From Micropterus salmoides (Eukaryota; Chordata; Actinopteri; Centrarchiformes; Centrarchidae): 64,000 bases of DNA. Position numbers and translations under genes: made by a program. Within the stretch, counting starts at the first letter, position 1, and every line of letters begins with the position of its first letter. The stretch spans positions 2,418,001 through 2,482,000 of the forward strand of contig NW_024041150.1 in the NCBI RefSeq assembly GCF_014851395.1. The letters run 5' to 3'. This document shows, in pieces, positions 1 through 13,065 of this stretch. The notes beneath the pieces were generated by a model. The model worked only from the letters and a program-made list of their open reading frames with translations, searched no databases and was not told the DNA's origin.

Positions 1-2647
1 CACATTATGTTGGTGCCTTCCAAACACACAAAAAGGCTGTTTTGAGACTGATCTCTACAGTGGAAACATTGGAAAATGGCATCTCCATATTGTATCAGGG
101 GTGGGGATACATTCATAACTAAATGTCTCCGCCAGCTCAGCCCCAGGGGTGTCAAGGGGCCCCAGAGTTAGAGCCTGCAAAGTGACTGTCACAGATTTCT
201 CGTTAAAGAGTAATAGGGCAAAAGCTGCTCTGAAAACTAAAGGATTAGTCTAAAATTCAGGAGATAACCACTTTCCCAAAAGCAATGCCCAGAAGCATTT
301 TTGACTGAAATCGTGACATTTGTTGGATTAACCGTTGTTCCTTTAAATGGCGGTTTGGACACGTTTGTAATAAAGTCGTGTGGTTGAAACCACAGGTCCA
401 GAGCAGTACTTACAAGAATAGCTTGTCATTAATTATTGAAGTCCTCACGATTACAGCTCCAAAGGAACAAGGAAGTAATGATACAGATGGGAGGACAGGT
501 TGCAAGCAAATAAATGGTTTTTCAGATGCCATAAGACTAGAGCCTGTAATGAACAGGAATTTAGAAAGTAAAAGCAAGCATGACTGCATAATATCCATTT
601 ACTACAGTGTGTAGGTTGTGACACTGTTGACAATTCTGTGTTTTTACACCAGCTTCTCAATTTTATGAAATGAAACATATCCTCCATTTCAACAGGAATC
701 GGGCTCCCCCTGAAGCCAAAATTACATCATGAATGATCACACAGTTTGTTTGTCTGATTAATTACTAACCTGACTCAAAGCCAGTGATCGCAACTGAAGC
801 GTTGCAACCTTCAACGTTATTACAAAGTGGAGCTTGCTTTAAGCAGTGCCGGTGGTGATCGACTGATATGTTTTTTCCCCCTCTGGGCTCACTCCCGCAG
901 TTTGATTGATGGTTTGACTTTAGGGTTTGTAGGTGCCTGTTATGTTAATATTTGTTTTTTATTGATTTAAATACTTCAGTCATCTTTAGTTCATTAATTA
1001 TTAACTGTACTATCATGATACAACCTACAACTTCATATTTTGATAGGATAGTGAAGCATAAATTGCTTTATTTCCACTTAAATATGTATACTGTTAACAT
1101 GCCCTGCAATCTGTGGCCTAAAAAGGGCACAATGCCTAATACTTGAAAATACTAGAGGTCATATATTAGAGGTCTAGACCCAGTGTGACCCAGAACTTCC
1201 CTGTCGGACCAGATGCATTTTAGAGTTTATTATTATTATTATTATTATTGTCCATCTTGTCATACACCCTTGTCAACAGTGGAGCGACAGCTGTCGAGAT
1301 CAAAATGTGTAGACCTCCTCTGCTTGCTGTACTGAGCTTGTACTACGATTCCACCATGTGGAAGAAAAAAAGTCAAAGAAAATGTCACAAACACAAGCTC
1401 AAAGAAACAAAGCAGCAAAACAACATAATGGTTCCTTCTTCAGTCACTATTTCCAGCACTGGCTCTGCATGAGCCTCAGAGGAGCCATAACGGCTAATAT
1501 CAAATTGAATAAGGACGAGAAGTGACATTTTCATCACCTTGCCGTTTTGATGTCTAGAGCTTTGGATGGGCCGAGAGGGAGACAGAAGCGGGGCCACAGA
1601 TAGGGGTCATACTTTCATTAAAGAGGCTAATGGCATACAGAGTAAAGGAGCTGATATTAGCCACAGGGAAACCTATTAGGAGTGGGCTGGAGAAAGTCGT
1701 GATGAGGATCTGATTACAAAATCACTGAAAGGAAAATGACTTGGGAAATAAGTAGAACTCAGAAACTGTAAAAGACACTAAGATGGACTGAGCAACGGTC
1801 AGACAACTGAGAGATCAGTTTGAGTAAAGGGACTGAAGAACAGCACATAAATGAACCAATATAGAATATGAAATTGCTTTGTTTTTGTTGTTGCTGTTCT
1901 GAATGTTGAAATGTTTTTTTTTGTTGTTGTTTTTTGGTGCAGTCTTCTTCATTCTATTCATTCTATTTTCAGTGTCACATATTTCATTGTTGTTATTAAG
2001 AAAGTCAGGATTCTTGCTCTAGACTTGATTCATAGCAGGTAGCTGGAGATTAACATGTCAGATCTACTTCAGATACAATATTTGGATTATACATATAGTA
2101 CAGTACACAGTCCATGTGCATTTTGTGACTAAACAACATAATTATTAGTTTTTTTTAGACCATATTTGTTTTTCCAAACCATAACCATGTCAATGTGTGT
2201 GTGGGGTAAATGTCAGCTGCCTCTATGCTTCCTTGACCCCAGTTTTAGGAGATATTGCATATTTTCCATCTCTTTTTTTCAAAAGTTTCCTCAAAGTACA
2301 TCTTGTTTTTGGCTATGATAAAATCAAACCAGCTCAAAAACTGTTGTAGCGGCTGGGGCACTCATGAACTGGAACTGTTTAGGATTCCTAATAACTCGAG
2401 GGGTTTGTGTTAGATCTTTAAAAATATCTGGGACAGGCAAACCTGGGCAAAAATCATGTACAGAAGTCTTCTCTACACTTTACATAACTGCAGTGAACAG
2501 CATGCATTTGCTTAAGTTAAACTCCATGCATTTCAATGACTGTGACGCTGTGAGTCCAGACAGCTGTGATGAGTGGTAACGTAGCTGGTAGAGTTTTGCA
2601 ACATAAACATCTACAAACTGAGGCGCAACCTTGCTGTTTGGAACTGT
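1..2647. other. Non-coding, no gene recognised
   Basis: AT-rich DNA with only short chance ORFs. A repeat-free stretch near 1590-1700 (ATTAAAGAGGCTAATGGCAT) looks unusually complex and might be regulatory; nothing further can be supported. Confidence 0.6.
1227..1249 (+). repeat. (TTA)n microsatellite
   Basis: Perfect TTA run of about seven to eight units. Confidence 0.95.
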
Positions 2648-2963
2648 GAGCTGCACTTTATGAGCTGCTGAAGTTGACGTGTGTGGACTTGTGGTGACAT
2701 TTCTGCCTGATCAAAAGTGTTTCAGTTACTTTCGGTTTCACATGCAACATGCAGTCCCAAACTGCGTCGGTCAAACGGTGTGAACGGGATAAAGTTACTA
2801 CCAGCGGCTCAATAATGTAATGCACTGCAGATTAAAGGGTAGGCAGACTTCTCATTAAATGATGACGTTAGTCTGGTAATATTCTGCATTTTCTCTGGTG
2901 CAGAAAGTTTTGAACATGAGCAGAAAAGCTGCTGAAACACAGGAGCTTATAAAGTGCAGCTGA
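2648..2963. repeat. Inverted repeat pair, possible short palindromic element
   Basis: GAGCTGCACTTTATGAGCTG at 2648-2667 pairs with CAGCTGCACTTTATAAGCT, the reverse of 2944-2962, with two mismatches. The loop is about 276 bases. No flanking duplication was seen. Confidence 0.5.
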
Positions 2964-3254
2964 ATTAAAATGAATTTATTTATTATTGAGGTGAAAAGGT
3001 GCCACAATTACATTTAAAGAGGTTACGTCCCCAAACAAAGACACAAAAGAGGAGGGAAGACTAAATCATGACTCAGCAGGGATGATATTACATGAGAGAA
3101 GTTGATCTACAGGAAAACACAGAATGCCTGAGAGCTGCACTGACTTAGATTATGGTAGAGTTAGGCCATAGAATTTGAATTGTCACCTGCCACGTGAATT
3201 TTGTGTTTCTCCTTACATAAATAAAAACATTTTCACCATAAACAGAATGCATGA

Positions 3255-3393
3255 AGTGTTTAATGCTCAAAATTTATATATTATTCAGCACTAAAGATTT
3301 CTTAAAAATAGTGTTAAAATCTTCTTTGTCTCAATCTCATGAAACCAATCTCAAATCTTGTCTCATGGGTTAAGTGTCTCGTCACACCCCTAG
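3255..3393 (-). mobile_element. hAT-like element terminus
   Basis: The + strand ends GTCTCATGGGTTAAGTGTCT, CGTCACACCCCTAGT. Reversed this is the start ACTAGGGGTGTGACGAGACA of a common fish DNA element. The body (repeated GTCTCAATCTCATGA-like text) runs left and fades out; the other end is not evident. Confidence 0.5.
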
Positions 3394-5254
3394 TGACGAG
3401 GGATCTGGGAAACCAAGTTGTATTCCTGCTTACTTTTATATCATGCTGGGGCACAACTGGGACCTGAATCTTAATGCAATTTCTTTGTTGATAAAAATAA
3501 CTACTGATGATCTAGTTGTTGTCACTAGTGATATTTAAGTATTTATATCTATTCCATTTAAAATAAGTTTGCAATGTAATTCAGTCTACAGAGGATTATC
3601 CCTGCTCCCGTCTCATTTAATTTGTTGGTGATGATATTAATGTCTGTGTGGTCTCACACAGAATCACATTCAATTCTCTATGTGTGTTTTTTGTGTGCAC
3701 ATCTGTGACAGTGGGTCTGTTTGTGTGTATTTATTTTGCAGGAGGCTGATGTGGAAAGCCTCCAGTTTTCCTCTCAGTTTGTCTGTCGGTGGGGCCCCGG
3801 GGCCAGTAAATATGTTAGGCCATCTGCCTGTCTGTCTGGACAGATGGTCCACCTGAGGGCCAATCGCAGACTAACCACTGGATCACCAACATTATTCAAT
3901 GATGGTACTCAATGCCATTTATTTTCAGTTAAATAGAAATTCCTTTATTCTGTTCTCAGGTAATAATATAATCAATAGGAAAGACCAAATCCTTTCTACA
4001 ACAGTGAATATAAAGTTCCAAGAATCTAAACAGAAATAAAGTCTTCTAATCATTGCTCTATTGTTTTTGTTGTTGTTCTTTCACTTGCAGTTAAGGCGTG
4101 TGACCAAAAGGTAAACAGGTAACAGCTGTCATCTGGGGAGTCAGGGCATAAGATGGAGACCTACAACTGTACTCCTACAATTGTAAACAGTTTTCATGGA
4201 TCTGATAATGCATGACATTTTATACCACTTTCTTCCAGACTTTAAAGTGAGACATAAGACAGAGAAACATAACACATCCGTCCTCTTACAAAGGAAAAAT
4301 TTTTCAAGTACTTCAGGGGTTTTGCAGTTACAGCCTTATTTAGCTTAGCTTATGGTGGCTACTGTCAGCTAGATATTGTGGTGTAAATGACATTACTGAG
4401 TCACTTTGCTTACTTGAGTTCTCTTTAACTACGCTACAGTTATACTATCCTTAGCACTTAGCATGTCCTGTAATTGTCACATGTGTGCAATCTGTCCAAC
4501 CAAAGTTAGTCTTCTCATGACGACGTCTTTGCTGCCATCAACTCACAAATATCAGGATCTTAGTGGCTGTAATCCCTGATAAGGCTGCCTTAGATATGCC
4601 CAAAAAGACATTTTTCACTAACCCAAAATTCCTATTTTTATGAACAAATACTTTTTATTAGCCTCTAAGAAAATCTGGGTTAAATTAATGTATCTGATCT
4701 CCACAGATTCCACTTTTTACTCAAACGTTTGAAATGACACAGTCCATTGATATTGAGCTATAAATCAGTTATCTAAATATGTGATAAGTGAGTCTGAGTC
4801 TGCCAGAGTCATGGAGCTCTGCTGCTACAGAAGCAGAGGTCAGTGAGCAGAACTGCTCAGAACTAAATGATTCATAAAACAAGGTGCTCTGAAGATAAAT
4901 GTACCTTTTAAAAACAGAGAAGCGGCTATTTACCAGCACCCATCACAACTTGCTGCATCACTTAACTGCAGTAACCTGAAAGTTGCTAACAATTCAATCT
5001 TAATAGTGAACATTTTGAAAAGACACATTATTTATGTCACGCTGTTATTAGAGCGAACATAATTGAGGACCAACTTAGAAGTACCTAGAAGTTATGGCAA
5101 ATCTAAAGTGATACAAATGCTTTTTAAAGCACCCAGATGTAATGTTTTATATCCTTTTGCCCTGACAATTAAAGCTGAGGTAGGCATTTTATTTCAGAAG
5201 TACTTATCTGTTGAAATTCTCTTTACATCCCAACCGCAATCAATAAACACTAAC
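3394..5254. other. Non-coding, no gene recognised
   Basis: No conserved frame on either strand. An exon-like open stretch follows a TTTTGCAG at 3735-3742, but its translation resembles no family and it has no partner exons. Confidence 0.55.
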
Positions 5255-5420
5255 AGCTAGCTAGCTAGCAAGCTACTTACAACGTAGTTAACGTTAGTAG
5301 AGTAGCTAACGTTATGTAGCTAACACTATGTAGCTAACATTAGCATATTGTGTTCTACGTTATTAACGGGATGTAACGTTAGCTAACAAGATGTAGCAAA
5401 CGTTAACAACATAACACTTA
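5255..5420 (+). repeat. Degenerate TAGCTAACGTTA repeats
   Basis: Many overlapping copies of GTAGCTAACGTTA and AGCTAGCTAGC variants, typical low-complexity DNA of fish genomes. Non-coding. Confidence 0.8.
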
Positions 5421-5751
5421 CCTAACTTATGTAAATTACGCAACCTACTACAATAAAAACTAAAATAAATATTGTCTTTTTATTTCATTTTTGTTTCACA
5501 CAGGAACCGGACTTACTTCTCTTGGGTCAGGGACCAGCTAACTATCCATCCCATGTAACTGCTTTCTTCACTGGCTCAAAAAGTATTCTTGATACCAACA
5601 TCTGCACACTGGCTGACTTGTTCTAGGTGCTGAGACAACAGTAAGTTGTGCTCTGGTGTTAATCCAGAGAGTTGTTTTGGAACTATGTTAAAAATACTGA
5701 GGGGAAAAAGGACACATTCTAGTGAGCTGCTGGTTCAGAAAGCTGCACACT

Positions 5752-6325
5752 AAGGGTCTGAAATAAGCACCCGCCACATATGGGTAAATTGTTGGCAGTG
5801 GCAGGTAAAATCGCCGAGCCATGGCACAAGGAAGGACACATGTAGTATGTTACCGTATTGTGGCGATCACAATACACACACAACTCAAAACAGCCAGTGA
5901 GCTTGCAAGCAGCACCGGGTGGACTAGGTAACTCCGCTGTTGTTGCTGCTTGCTGGGATCCAGAAGAGGAGGTTTTTGTTGAGCAATGACTGTAGCCCGT
6001 AACACACTGTGGTCAAGTGTTTGTGGGATTTGTTTCTTCTCATCTGTGTCAGTACATTTGAAATACCTGGTTGTTAGTAATTGTTAAGGTGGACTGATTG
6101 TCGTGTACTGAATGTCATGGTTTTTTGTGCATGCAAACATGCATTTAAGGTTTTTGTGTATTGAATGACAACATTACTTACATTAAATGATGCCTAAATG
6201 ACCTGAATGTTATTCATTCATTTAACGCACACATTTCGAAAGTGGCAGATAACATTCTGAGTGGCAGACAAAAGAAATTGCTTGCCAGAGTGGCAGGCAG
6301 TGATAAAAGTTAATTTCAGACCCTG
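5752..6325. mobile_element. Non-autonomous hAT-type element with perfect 8-bp target duplication
   Basis: The left end AAGGGTCTGAAATAA and right end ATTTCAGACCCTG are inverted repeats. TGCACACT flanks the element exactly on both sides (5744-5751 and 6326-6333). An 8-bp duplication is the hAT hallmark. It is 574 bp with no transposase frame. Internal subterminal repeats of GTGGCAG(G/A) occur near both ends. Confidence 0.85.
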
Positions 6326-6333
6326 TGCACACT

Positions 6334-9300
6334 CATAACTCCTTTGCATTTATTTCAAATTCAACATTGACGTTTTGGCAAACGGACTTCAGGGACCACA
6401 TTTGTAACCATGTTTTGCCTGACATCAAATTAAGTCCTTTGTCCAGTCCCTCGTGTCCCTCAGGCTACAGAACTGCTAAAATTAAGTATTATTGTAACAA
6501 TTTTACACCATTTGTTGGGTTTTAGGAATAAATCTAAAATTAAATAAAACATCCCTAACGTATTAAAATCAAAATTGCTCCCAGCACTTTAGTCTGACAA
6601 AGAAAAATAATAATTTAATAGTTATTAACATTGACATTCATACTAAATAAATGCACAGGGAACAATCCCTTCACAAACCTATCCCATGAGATAATAAAAC
6701 TGTCCCACATGGTATAGCAGTCTAAGAAGCATGTAGTGCCATAAACTGTTAAGTGATTCTAACAACAGCTCATGATTTATGATTTATGTCATCGGGTCTC
6801 TTATGCTCATCTCACCGTTTCTCTTTAAAGTCCAATAAAGAAGTGAAGCCATAAAAATAATCCTAAACTGTCCCAGAAGCTTCTGTTTTGCCTGAACCAT
6901 TCAACTTTATATTCCAGGTCCCTTTTCTCCCAACAGAAGCACGTTTGACATGTACAGTAATCCAAATGACTTATTGAAACAGTCACTTAGATGTTGAAAT
7001 GTCTGTATGAATCAGCAAGATCTCACTCTCAATTCAATTTAAATAAATTATCCTATTTCCCTGCAGTTGTCACCATAGTTTATTCTAAAAGTATAGTTTA
7101 ATGGACAGAACTGGAGCTATGTTACCATTTTTTTGGAAATCCACCACCACTCAGCACATTATAATTTTGGTCATATTTATTCGGTTATTAAAGAAAAGGT
7201 TGTTTCAGTAATAATTGCTACAACATACCAAAGCGTAAACATCTTGTTAAACCACCAGAGTGAGGGTCACATATATTTCCATGACAGTATTTAGTGGTGT
7301 GCACCTTGAACTCGATACCAGCTGCTGCTGCTTGCAGACAAGTAATCAGTCAATTAGTCACAAAGCGTCAGGTGGTGCAATCCTCTTGATGTTGGTGATG
7401 GTGGGGCTCGAGCTTATGTGCTGTTGATTCACTCCTTCCACACATTTACCCTGCAGAGGTTGTAATAACAGATACACAACATACATTTTAACAGAATCTG
7501 CTCATCTGGGACGAAGGTTCTTATTTTAATTACCCTGTCTGAATTTTGTAAGTATTGATTTGTTAGTTGGACTCAAAGAGAGGAATAACAAAAGACTGGG
7601 CCGAGACTGTGGAATTTGCAGTGGACAGGGTGGAGTATAGAGAAATACAACGATAACAATGACATTTAAAAAATAATAAAGACAGAAGCTTTCTGATGTG
7701 TTTAGTGAAGCATCTGCTTAGGTCATGTGGCATTAAACGCAGACACTCACATATCCCCCCCGCACACTCACACAGAGCAGGTTTTGAGGTAAATAACACC
7801 TGACGTTTAAGTCAGCCGTCTTTCGCTGCCCTGCACATTTTGCTTGGACTGAGCATGTGTCGCCCTTTGGTGCTCTGACTCATATGCTAATGCTGCTGCA
7901 CGCCGCTATGGTAGAGGAATGTTAGAGGGCAGGAAGGTAAAAATAGCTGTTGACCCAAGTGACACTTCATGAAATCATTGAGGTGGGAAAATAGGAACGA
8001 ATATGTGCTTGTAAAGTAATGATCCTTTTAATCACATGTTGATATTAAAAAGGTCAGAACAACAAGAAATCTTACATTTGAATGGTCAGTTTGGCACAGA
8101 GGCGCAATACTACAGTGCTTCTTAAGGGTTAACATTTCAGCAGGTGGTATTTTAACATTTCAGTTGGTGTTTTTCTTTGAAGCTTTAATGGTAGATATTT
8201 ATGGCCAGTAGAGGGCAGAGGAAATCCACAGCAAGTTTATTCACACAACTTTTTGTCAGGGTTAACTTATTGTTTACTCTGTCACTTAGCTTTTTAGTAA
8301 GGGTAAGGGGTTAGGGGTCACACAGATTATTGCAAAGATGTATTTGTACCATCGACTCCAATTGGATGTTAATAGATGGTACGATAGCTTTCTCCATTTT
8401 ACATTTCCATCCTTTCTGGTACCATTTACCAGGCCCCCTTTTGCTCAGTGATTGCAAGGAAAATTGTTATTTTAAATGCTCATAACTGGGCATTTAGAGA
8501 CATCTTAGAGATTTTGGGGAATATTTATAAAGTTAATGTTAATAATGTATAATTTTACCACATTTCTGGATAAACCAATCGCTAACCATTATCATAACCC
8601 AGAGGAAAAATCTTTTGCTCAGAATAGTCTCTTCTATAACTCCTGAGAAAACATTAAAATCTCTAGTATATCTTTTTGAGATCACTCCAATCTGAATTGT
8701 TGTTCCTAAAACCCCTTAGGAGAAAAGGATGAGATGAAGTGAGATTGAGGTTTTGAGACTTGGGTAAGACAAATGGATACTGAATTGAGATTACAACAGG
8801 ATAAATGAAAGTAACAGATGAGATCTCATCATTGTATCTTTTTGAGTTCATTAATGTCTTGCTTATTGCTCCTAAAAAGCAGTTGAGGGCACTGGGGAGA
8901 TGTTCATGAGCTTGATTGTATTACGTTACTGTCTGTGCTTGGAGAACTGTGCTGGATGCCCTGAGCTGGATTTGAACCCCGCTTCTGCTGTTTTCCCAAC
9001 CCACATCACTGTTTCTTTTCCATAACTGTGAACAAAACGGAAATGTTGACTCAGTTAACAGACAGAATGAGGATTTAGTGATGTAGTAGCATACTGACTG
9101 TACTACTTTTACTGGTGAGTGGGAAAAGGAGGATGTGTGTTTTTATTTTAAAGAAAGAAGGATTGGAACAGCAGATATATTTTGTTTATATTTGGTACAG
9201 TGAATGTTTGTGTTGATAACCATTTTGAAATAAGAGATATTTTGTATATCAGTGAATAAAGTCTGAGCAGAGCTGCAACGGGAAACCAGCAACTGTAGCC

Positions 9301-9423
9301 TGTCTCACTCTTTCTCCTGTTTTACAGGAAAATTATCTGTTTATGGGTTCGCCATCTGAGACCTGTAATAAAGGCACTAAAAAATGACTCATCTCATTCT
9401 GAAATATTCTAACCGACCCCGCA
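6334..9423. other. Non-coding, no gene recognised
   Basis: AT-rich sequence without coding signals. I saw no clear repeat boundary in it. Confidence 0.55.
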
Positions 9424-9925
9424 GTTGTGCCTCCTTGTCACAGATTCGAACAGCGACAGTTCATCAAACTCATTAATCAGCTCCAACTGGTTCAGACCTT
9501 TGCAGCAAGAATCCTCAGCGACACCGGTTCATCTGAACAAATCACACCCACTCTTCTCAAACTTCACTGGCTCCCTGTGCAATACCGGCTTACATTCAAG
9601 ACTCTAGTCCTCCTTTAAAGCCTTCCACAACCTGGCCCCTACGTAACCCTCTGACCTCCTCCCAGTACATGCTCCCCCCAGCTCCTCCTCTGCTGGTACA
9701 GACACAGCTAACACATTCACAAAACTCCTCAAAACACCTTTTCGTTAGACTCTTTAGACTTTTTATCTATGCCCTGTGTATCTGTGTACTTATTTTAGAC
9801 TTGCACTGTTTGTATTACGTGTTTCATTTAAACCATTGTAAGATGTCCTTGAGTGTTTTGAAAGGTATCCTAGAAATAAAATGTATTGTTATTATTATTA
9901 CTATTATTAATATTAATATTACCTT
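9424..9925 (+). mobile_element. L2/CR1-clade LINE, 3' end
   Basis: Codons near 9470-9618 read LQLVQTFAARILSD, then EQITPTLLKLHWLPVQYRL, the C-terminal reverse-transcriptase signature (AAR-L, HITP-L--LHWLPV) of fish L2/CR1-like elements. A stop after TLVLL and further decay follow. The copy ends in the characteristic tail GTGTTTTGAAAGG, AATAAAATGTA and an (ATT)n run, which marks the 3' terminus. Confidence 0.85.
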
Positions 9926-11582
9926 GACAGTATAACAGAAAGCACCACCAAATCCTCACAGACTGGTTTCAATTCCCACAAATCATCATTATAGCTATAG
10001 CTATAGTTTAAAACAAGTGTATTTCATCAGGGATAAATTGTTCTGTCAAATTATCAAACAGTTATTACACATAACAGTGAGAAAAAGTGGATTTATGAAT
10101 ATATCTCAAATGGCAAAATGCATGATTCTTATTTTGCATTAAAACATTTTGGGAAAGGTTTACAGCTTAGACTTTATCATGACAGGAGTACAATGTTATA
10201 GTGAGTGGTGGATAAACACTGTGTCATACTGGTGAAGTGAAGTGCACAACAAACACTGTTATGTTAATTAATTCATGCTCTTTGATAACACATTCAAATT
10301 TACTGTTAATGCTGATTTCGATGTAAGTATACTTGTGTCTTCATTTCCACATGGGAAGTCTTGTGACCTCATTATCATTTTCTCATGCATTTGAAATTTT
10401 ATTATGGTTCTAGGCATGAATGTTGCTGATGCCTAACAAGACAACATATTTATATGTGCTGTGAAGCCTTTTTTGCTGACTGCAATGAACACACATTTAC
10501 AATCCAAAGTGAGGCTACGTATATGAATAAATCAACACTCAATGCCCACAAATGCCCTCAAAATACTTAACATTGAGTCATTTTAAGACATTTCCTCACA
10601 AATTGCTTAAATTTATGGCTTTATAATCACCTGTGTCTGAGAAAAACTGGCTTATGAATGTCAGGAAGCAAAGTCTTTTCAAAATTGATGTATCATTTTG
10701 GAATGAGTCCCTTTTATCTCTGAAAAAGAAATCAAATGAGTAATGAGAATAAATTTGCTGCAGGGCTAGCTGCATTGGAAATGTGCATAAGTGTGGTTGA
10801 CTGGGCCTCCATCCACATTATTCTTTGACTTTATGTAGTGTTGCTCTTTCTGATCTTTCAGGTCTGTTTTAAGACTTATATCACAACTGATGAAGAGGAG
10901 TGGAAGAATTTTTCCTTTCAGCTTGTGTCTCCATCGCTGCCCGTCAGCAAGCTCCCTTTTTGAATGTGAACTTAACTAGTTCCACTATCTCAACACAGGC
11001 ACTTTTATGAGCCTCAGTAGCTTATTCAAATAGCATTCATTTACAGTCACATAAAGGGGGAAATTAAACCAATAACTCACACACAGACAGACATGCACAC
11101 TGTCTCATATGGAAATCAACACACATAAATGCATACACCGCATTAACCAAACACGTTTTACACTAGCACACCCATCACACGGCAAACATAGCATGAATTA
11201 TGAACACATTAACAATTCAGCCTTCAAAGTTGTCTTCACACAAACTTATGTTTTCTTCCTTGAATAACTAAATGGGTTTTGGAGACAAATTCTCCAACAA
11301 GGGAGGGTCCCACAGCCTCTTACCGTCCTAGGGCTCATTAGCAGCGTCAATGTCTCAGGGGAACAGCGAATGATTGAGTGAGAGAGCAAAAAACACAGCT
11401 GAAGCAAAATGTTGCCAGTTGACTTTTTTATACATCTTTTAAGTGTTTCTACACATTCTTAATATTCGGGGGCCCTGTATGCTCCTAGGCCGATTGGAAA
11501 ATCAATTTGCCATCTCTGGCTTTTGTGTGGGTAAAGTCTTACAAAAAATATGTGAGTGTAAAGTATGTGAGTGTAAGTAAGT
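9926..11582. other. Non-coding between LINE remnants
   Basis: No exon signal. A short TATAGC triple repeat occurs near 9990-10005. Older LINE sequence may extend in from 11583 but is not recognisable. Confidence 0.5.
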
Positions 11583-12380
11583 AAGCGTTTCATATCATAA
11601 TACAACATTCTGATTTGAAATATGGCGTACCTCAGGATTCTGTTCTTGGCCATGTGTTTTTCTCTCTTTACATTTCACATATTGGCCAATTTATACACAA
11701 TTTCCAACGCTTCACTGAAAGTATCATTCCTGAATTATTAAATTAGACGCCTGCGTGTCTGCTGTGAAAAACTTGATGTCACTTATTCTCCCGCTCCTAA
11801 ATTATGATAAAACTGAGATTCTAGCCATTGGCCCTGCTCAACATCTAAACACTAGTTTAGTGATCAAGTTATCTGATCAAGTAACTAAGTCTAAACAACG
11901 TGTGATTTCTTAAAGTTTGTCAGATAAGAATCTTGGCGTTATGTTTGATCCTACCCTGTCATTTGATCAGCACATTCAATAAATCACCAAGAAAGTCTTG
12001 CACTAAGTCTTTTAATGGTAAAGAATGCTTCAACTTGAATTCTTAAATGAAACTACAAACCATATTTTTAGCTTCCCATCATTGGCTCCCTATCCGTGTC
12101 AGATCACACTCTAAGGCACTTCTGACGTCTTACAAAATTGTGAAAGGGCACACCCCTTCATATCTTTCTGATCTCCTTAAACCTTATTTTCCATCCAGGC
12201 TCCTGTCTGTCCCCAAAGTTCAAAAGAAGTCAGCAGGCTGCAGGACCTTTTCCTGTCTCACCCCGTCATCTGGAATAACCTTCCTGCTGAGATGAGACAG
12301 TCTGACTCTGTTCTCTCTTTAATTCAAATTTTTAAAGTCAACTTTTCACCAAAATTTCATCTAGTCACCTATTCCTGGAA
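11583..12380 (+). mobile_element. Decayed L2-like LINE reverse-transcriptase fragment
   Basis: From about 11617 the + strand reads YGVPQDSVLGHVFFSLYI, the RT box GVPQGSVLGP. Downstream are NLGVMFDPTLSFDQHI and, from 12070, HHWLPIRVRSHSKALL, then GHTPSYLSDLLKPY. These are successive landmarks of an L2-type RT C-terminus, with several stops and frame changes. It is dead but in the original order. Confidence 0.85.
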
Positions 12381-12683
12381 CTTTAGCCCTCCACCTGTGA
12401 CCATCATCCTTCGGTCTCAGTCTCAACAAATCTGTTAAGCTATTACAGTTTTGTCCTGCTTTTACAAACTTTCTGCACACCGCTGCATCTCTCTCACCCT
12501 CTGTTTGTTTGCTGTCCCACAAGCACATTAGCGTCCAAGCGTCTCTCTCTTTCCTCCTCCTCTCTTTTCACTCAGGCTTCTCTGTGCTAGACCATCTGCC
12601 ACCATGGGACCTCTCTCTCTCCAGCTATCAGTGCCTCATTCCAGATATTTGGATCTGAATCAGTTGTCCTGTAGGAGATTCAG

Positions 12684-12706
12684 CCTCTCTCTCTCTCTCT
12701 CTCTCC
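12684..12706 (+). repeat. (CT)n microsatellite
   Basis: Perfect CT run of about 11 units. Confidence 0.95.
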
Positions 12707-12864
12707 CTTGTGTGCATGAACATGCTTGTATGGAACAACATACAAGCATCAACAGAGCATCAAATACAGATCTACAATTGACAATACACTGGTAAGAGCA
12801 GCAATAAATACTAGTATGAGCATGGTACACGTAGCTCGTTCCACCATCGTGGTGTCACAGATGA

Positions 12865-13065
12865 GAATAGCCGGGACTGGGATTGCTTTGTGTGAAGGGA
12901 TGGCAGACAGGCGGCGTTTGTTGGAGGAGCATAGCTGCACAGAAGGAACGTAAGTTTGTATTATGGAGTTTAGATAGATGGGTGCAGACCCAGTAGTCAC
13001 TCTGTATGCAAGTATTAGTGACTTGAATTTGATTCTGCAGGCCACGGGGCCAGCGGAGGTCACTG
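12865..13065 (-). mobile_element. LINE reverse-transcriptase C-terminal fragment
   Basis: The - strand reads ACRIKFKSLILAYRVTTGSA, then PIYLNSIIQTYVPS and LCSSNKRRL, the post-RT region of a non-LTR element (usual form RI-FK-L-L-YR---G-AP-Y). It is opposite in orientation to the two nearby LINE pieces, so it is a separate insertion. The 142-codon open frame around it is not a host gene. Confidence 0.75.

Noticed and set aside
3742..3936. Exon-like frame after a TTTTGCAG site
   Set aside because: No homology, no good donor and no neighbouring exons.
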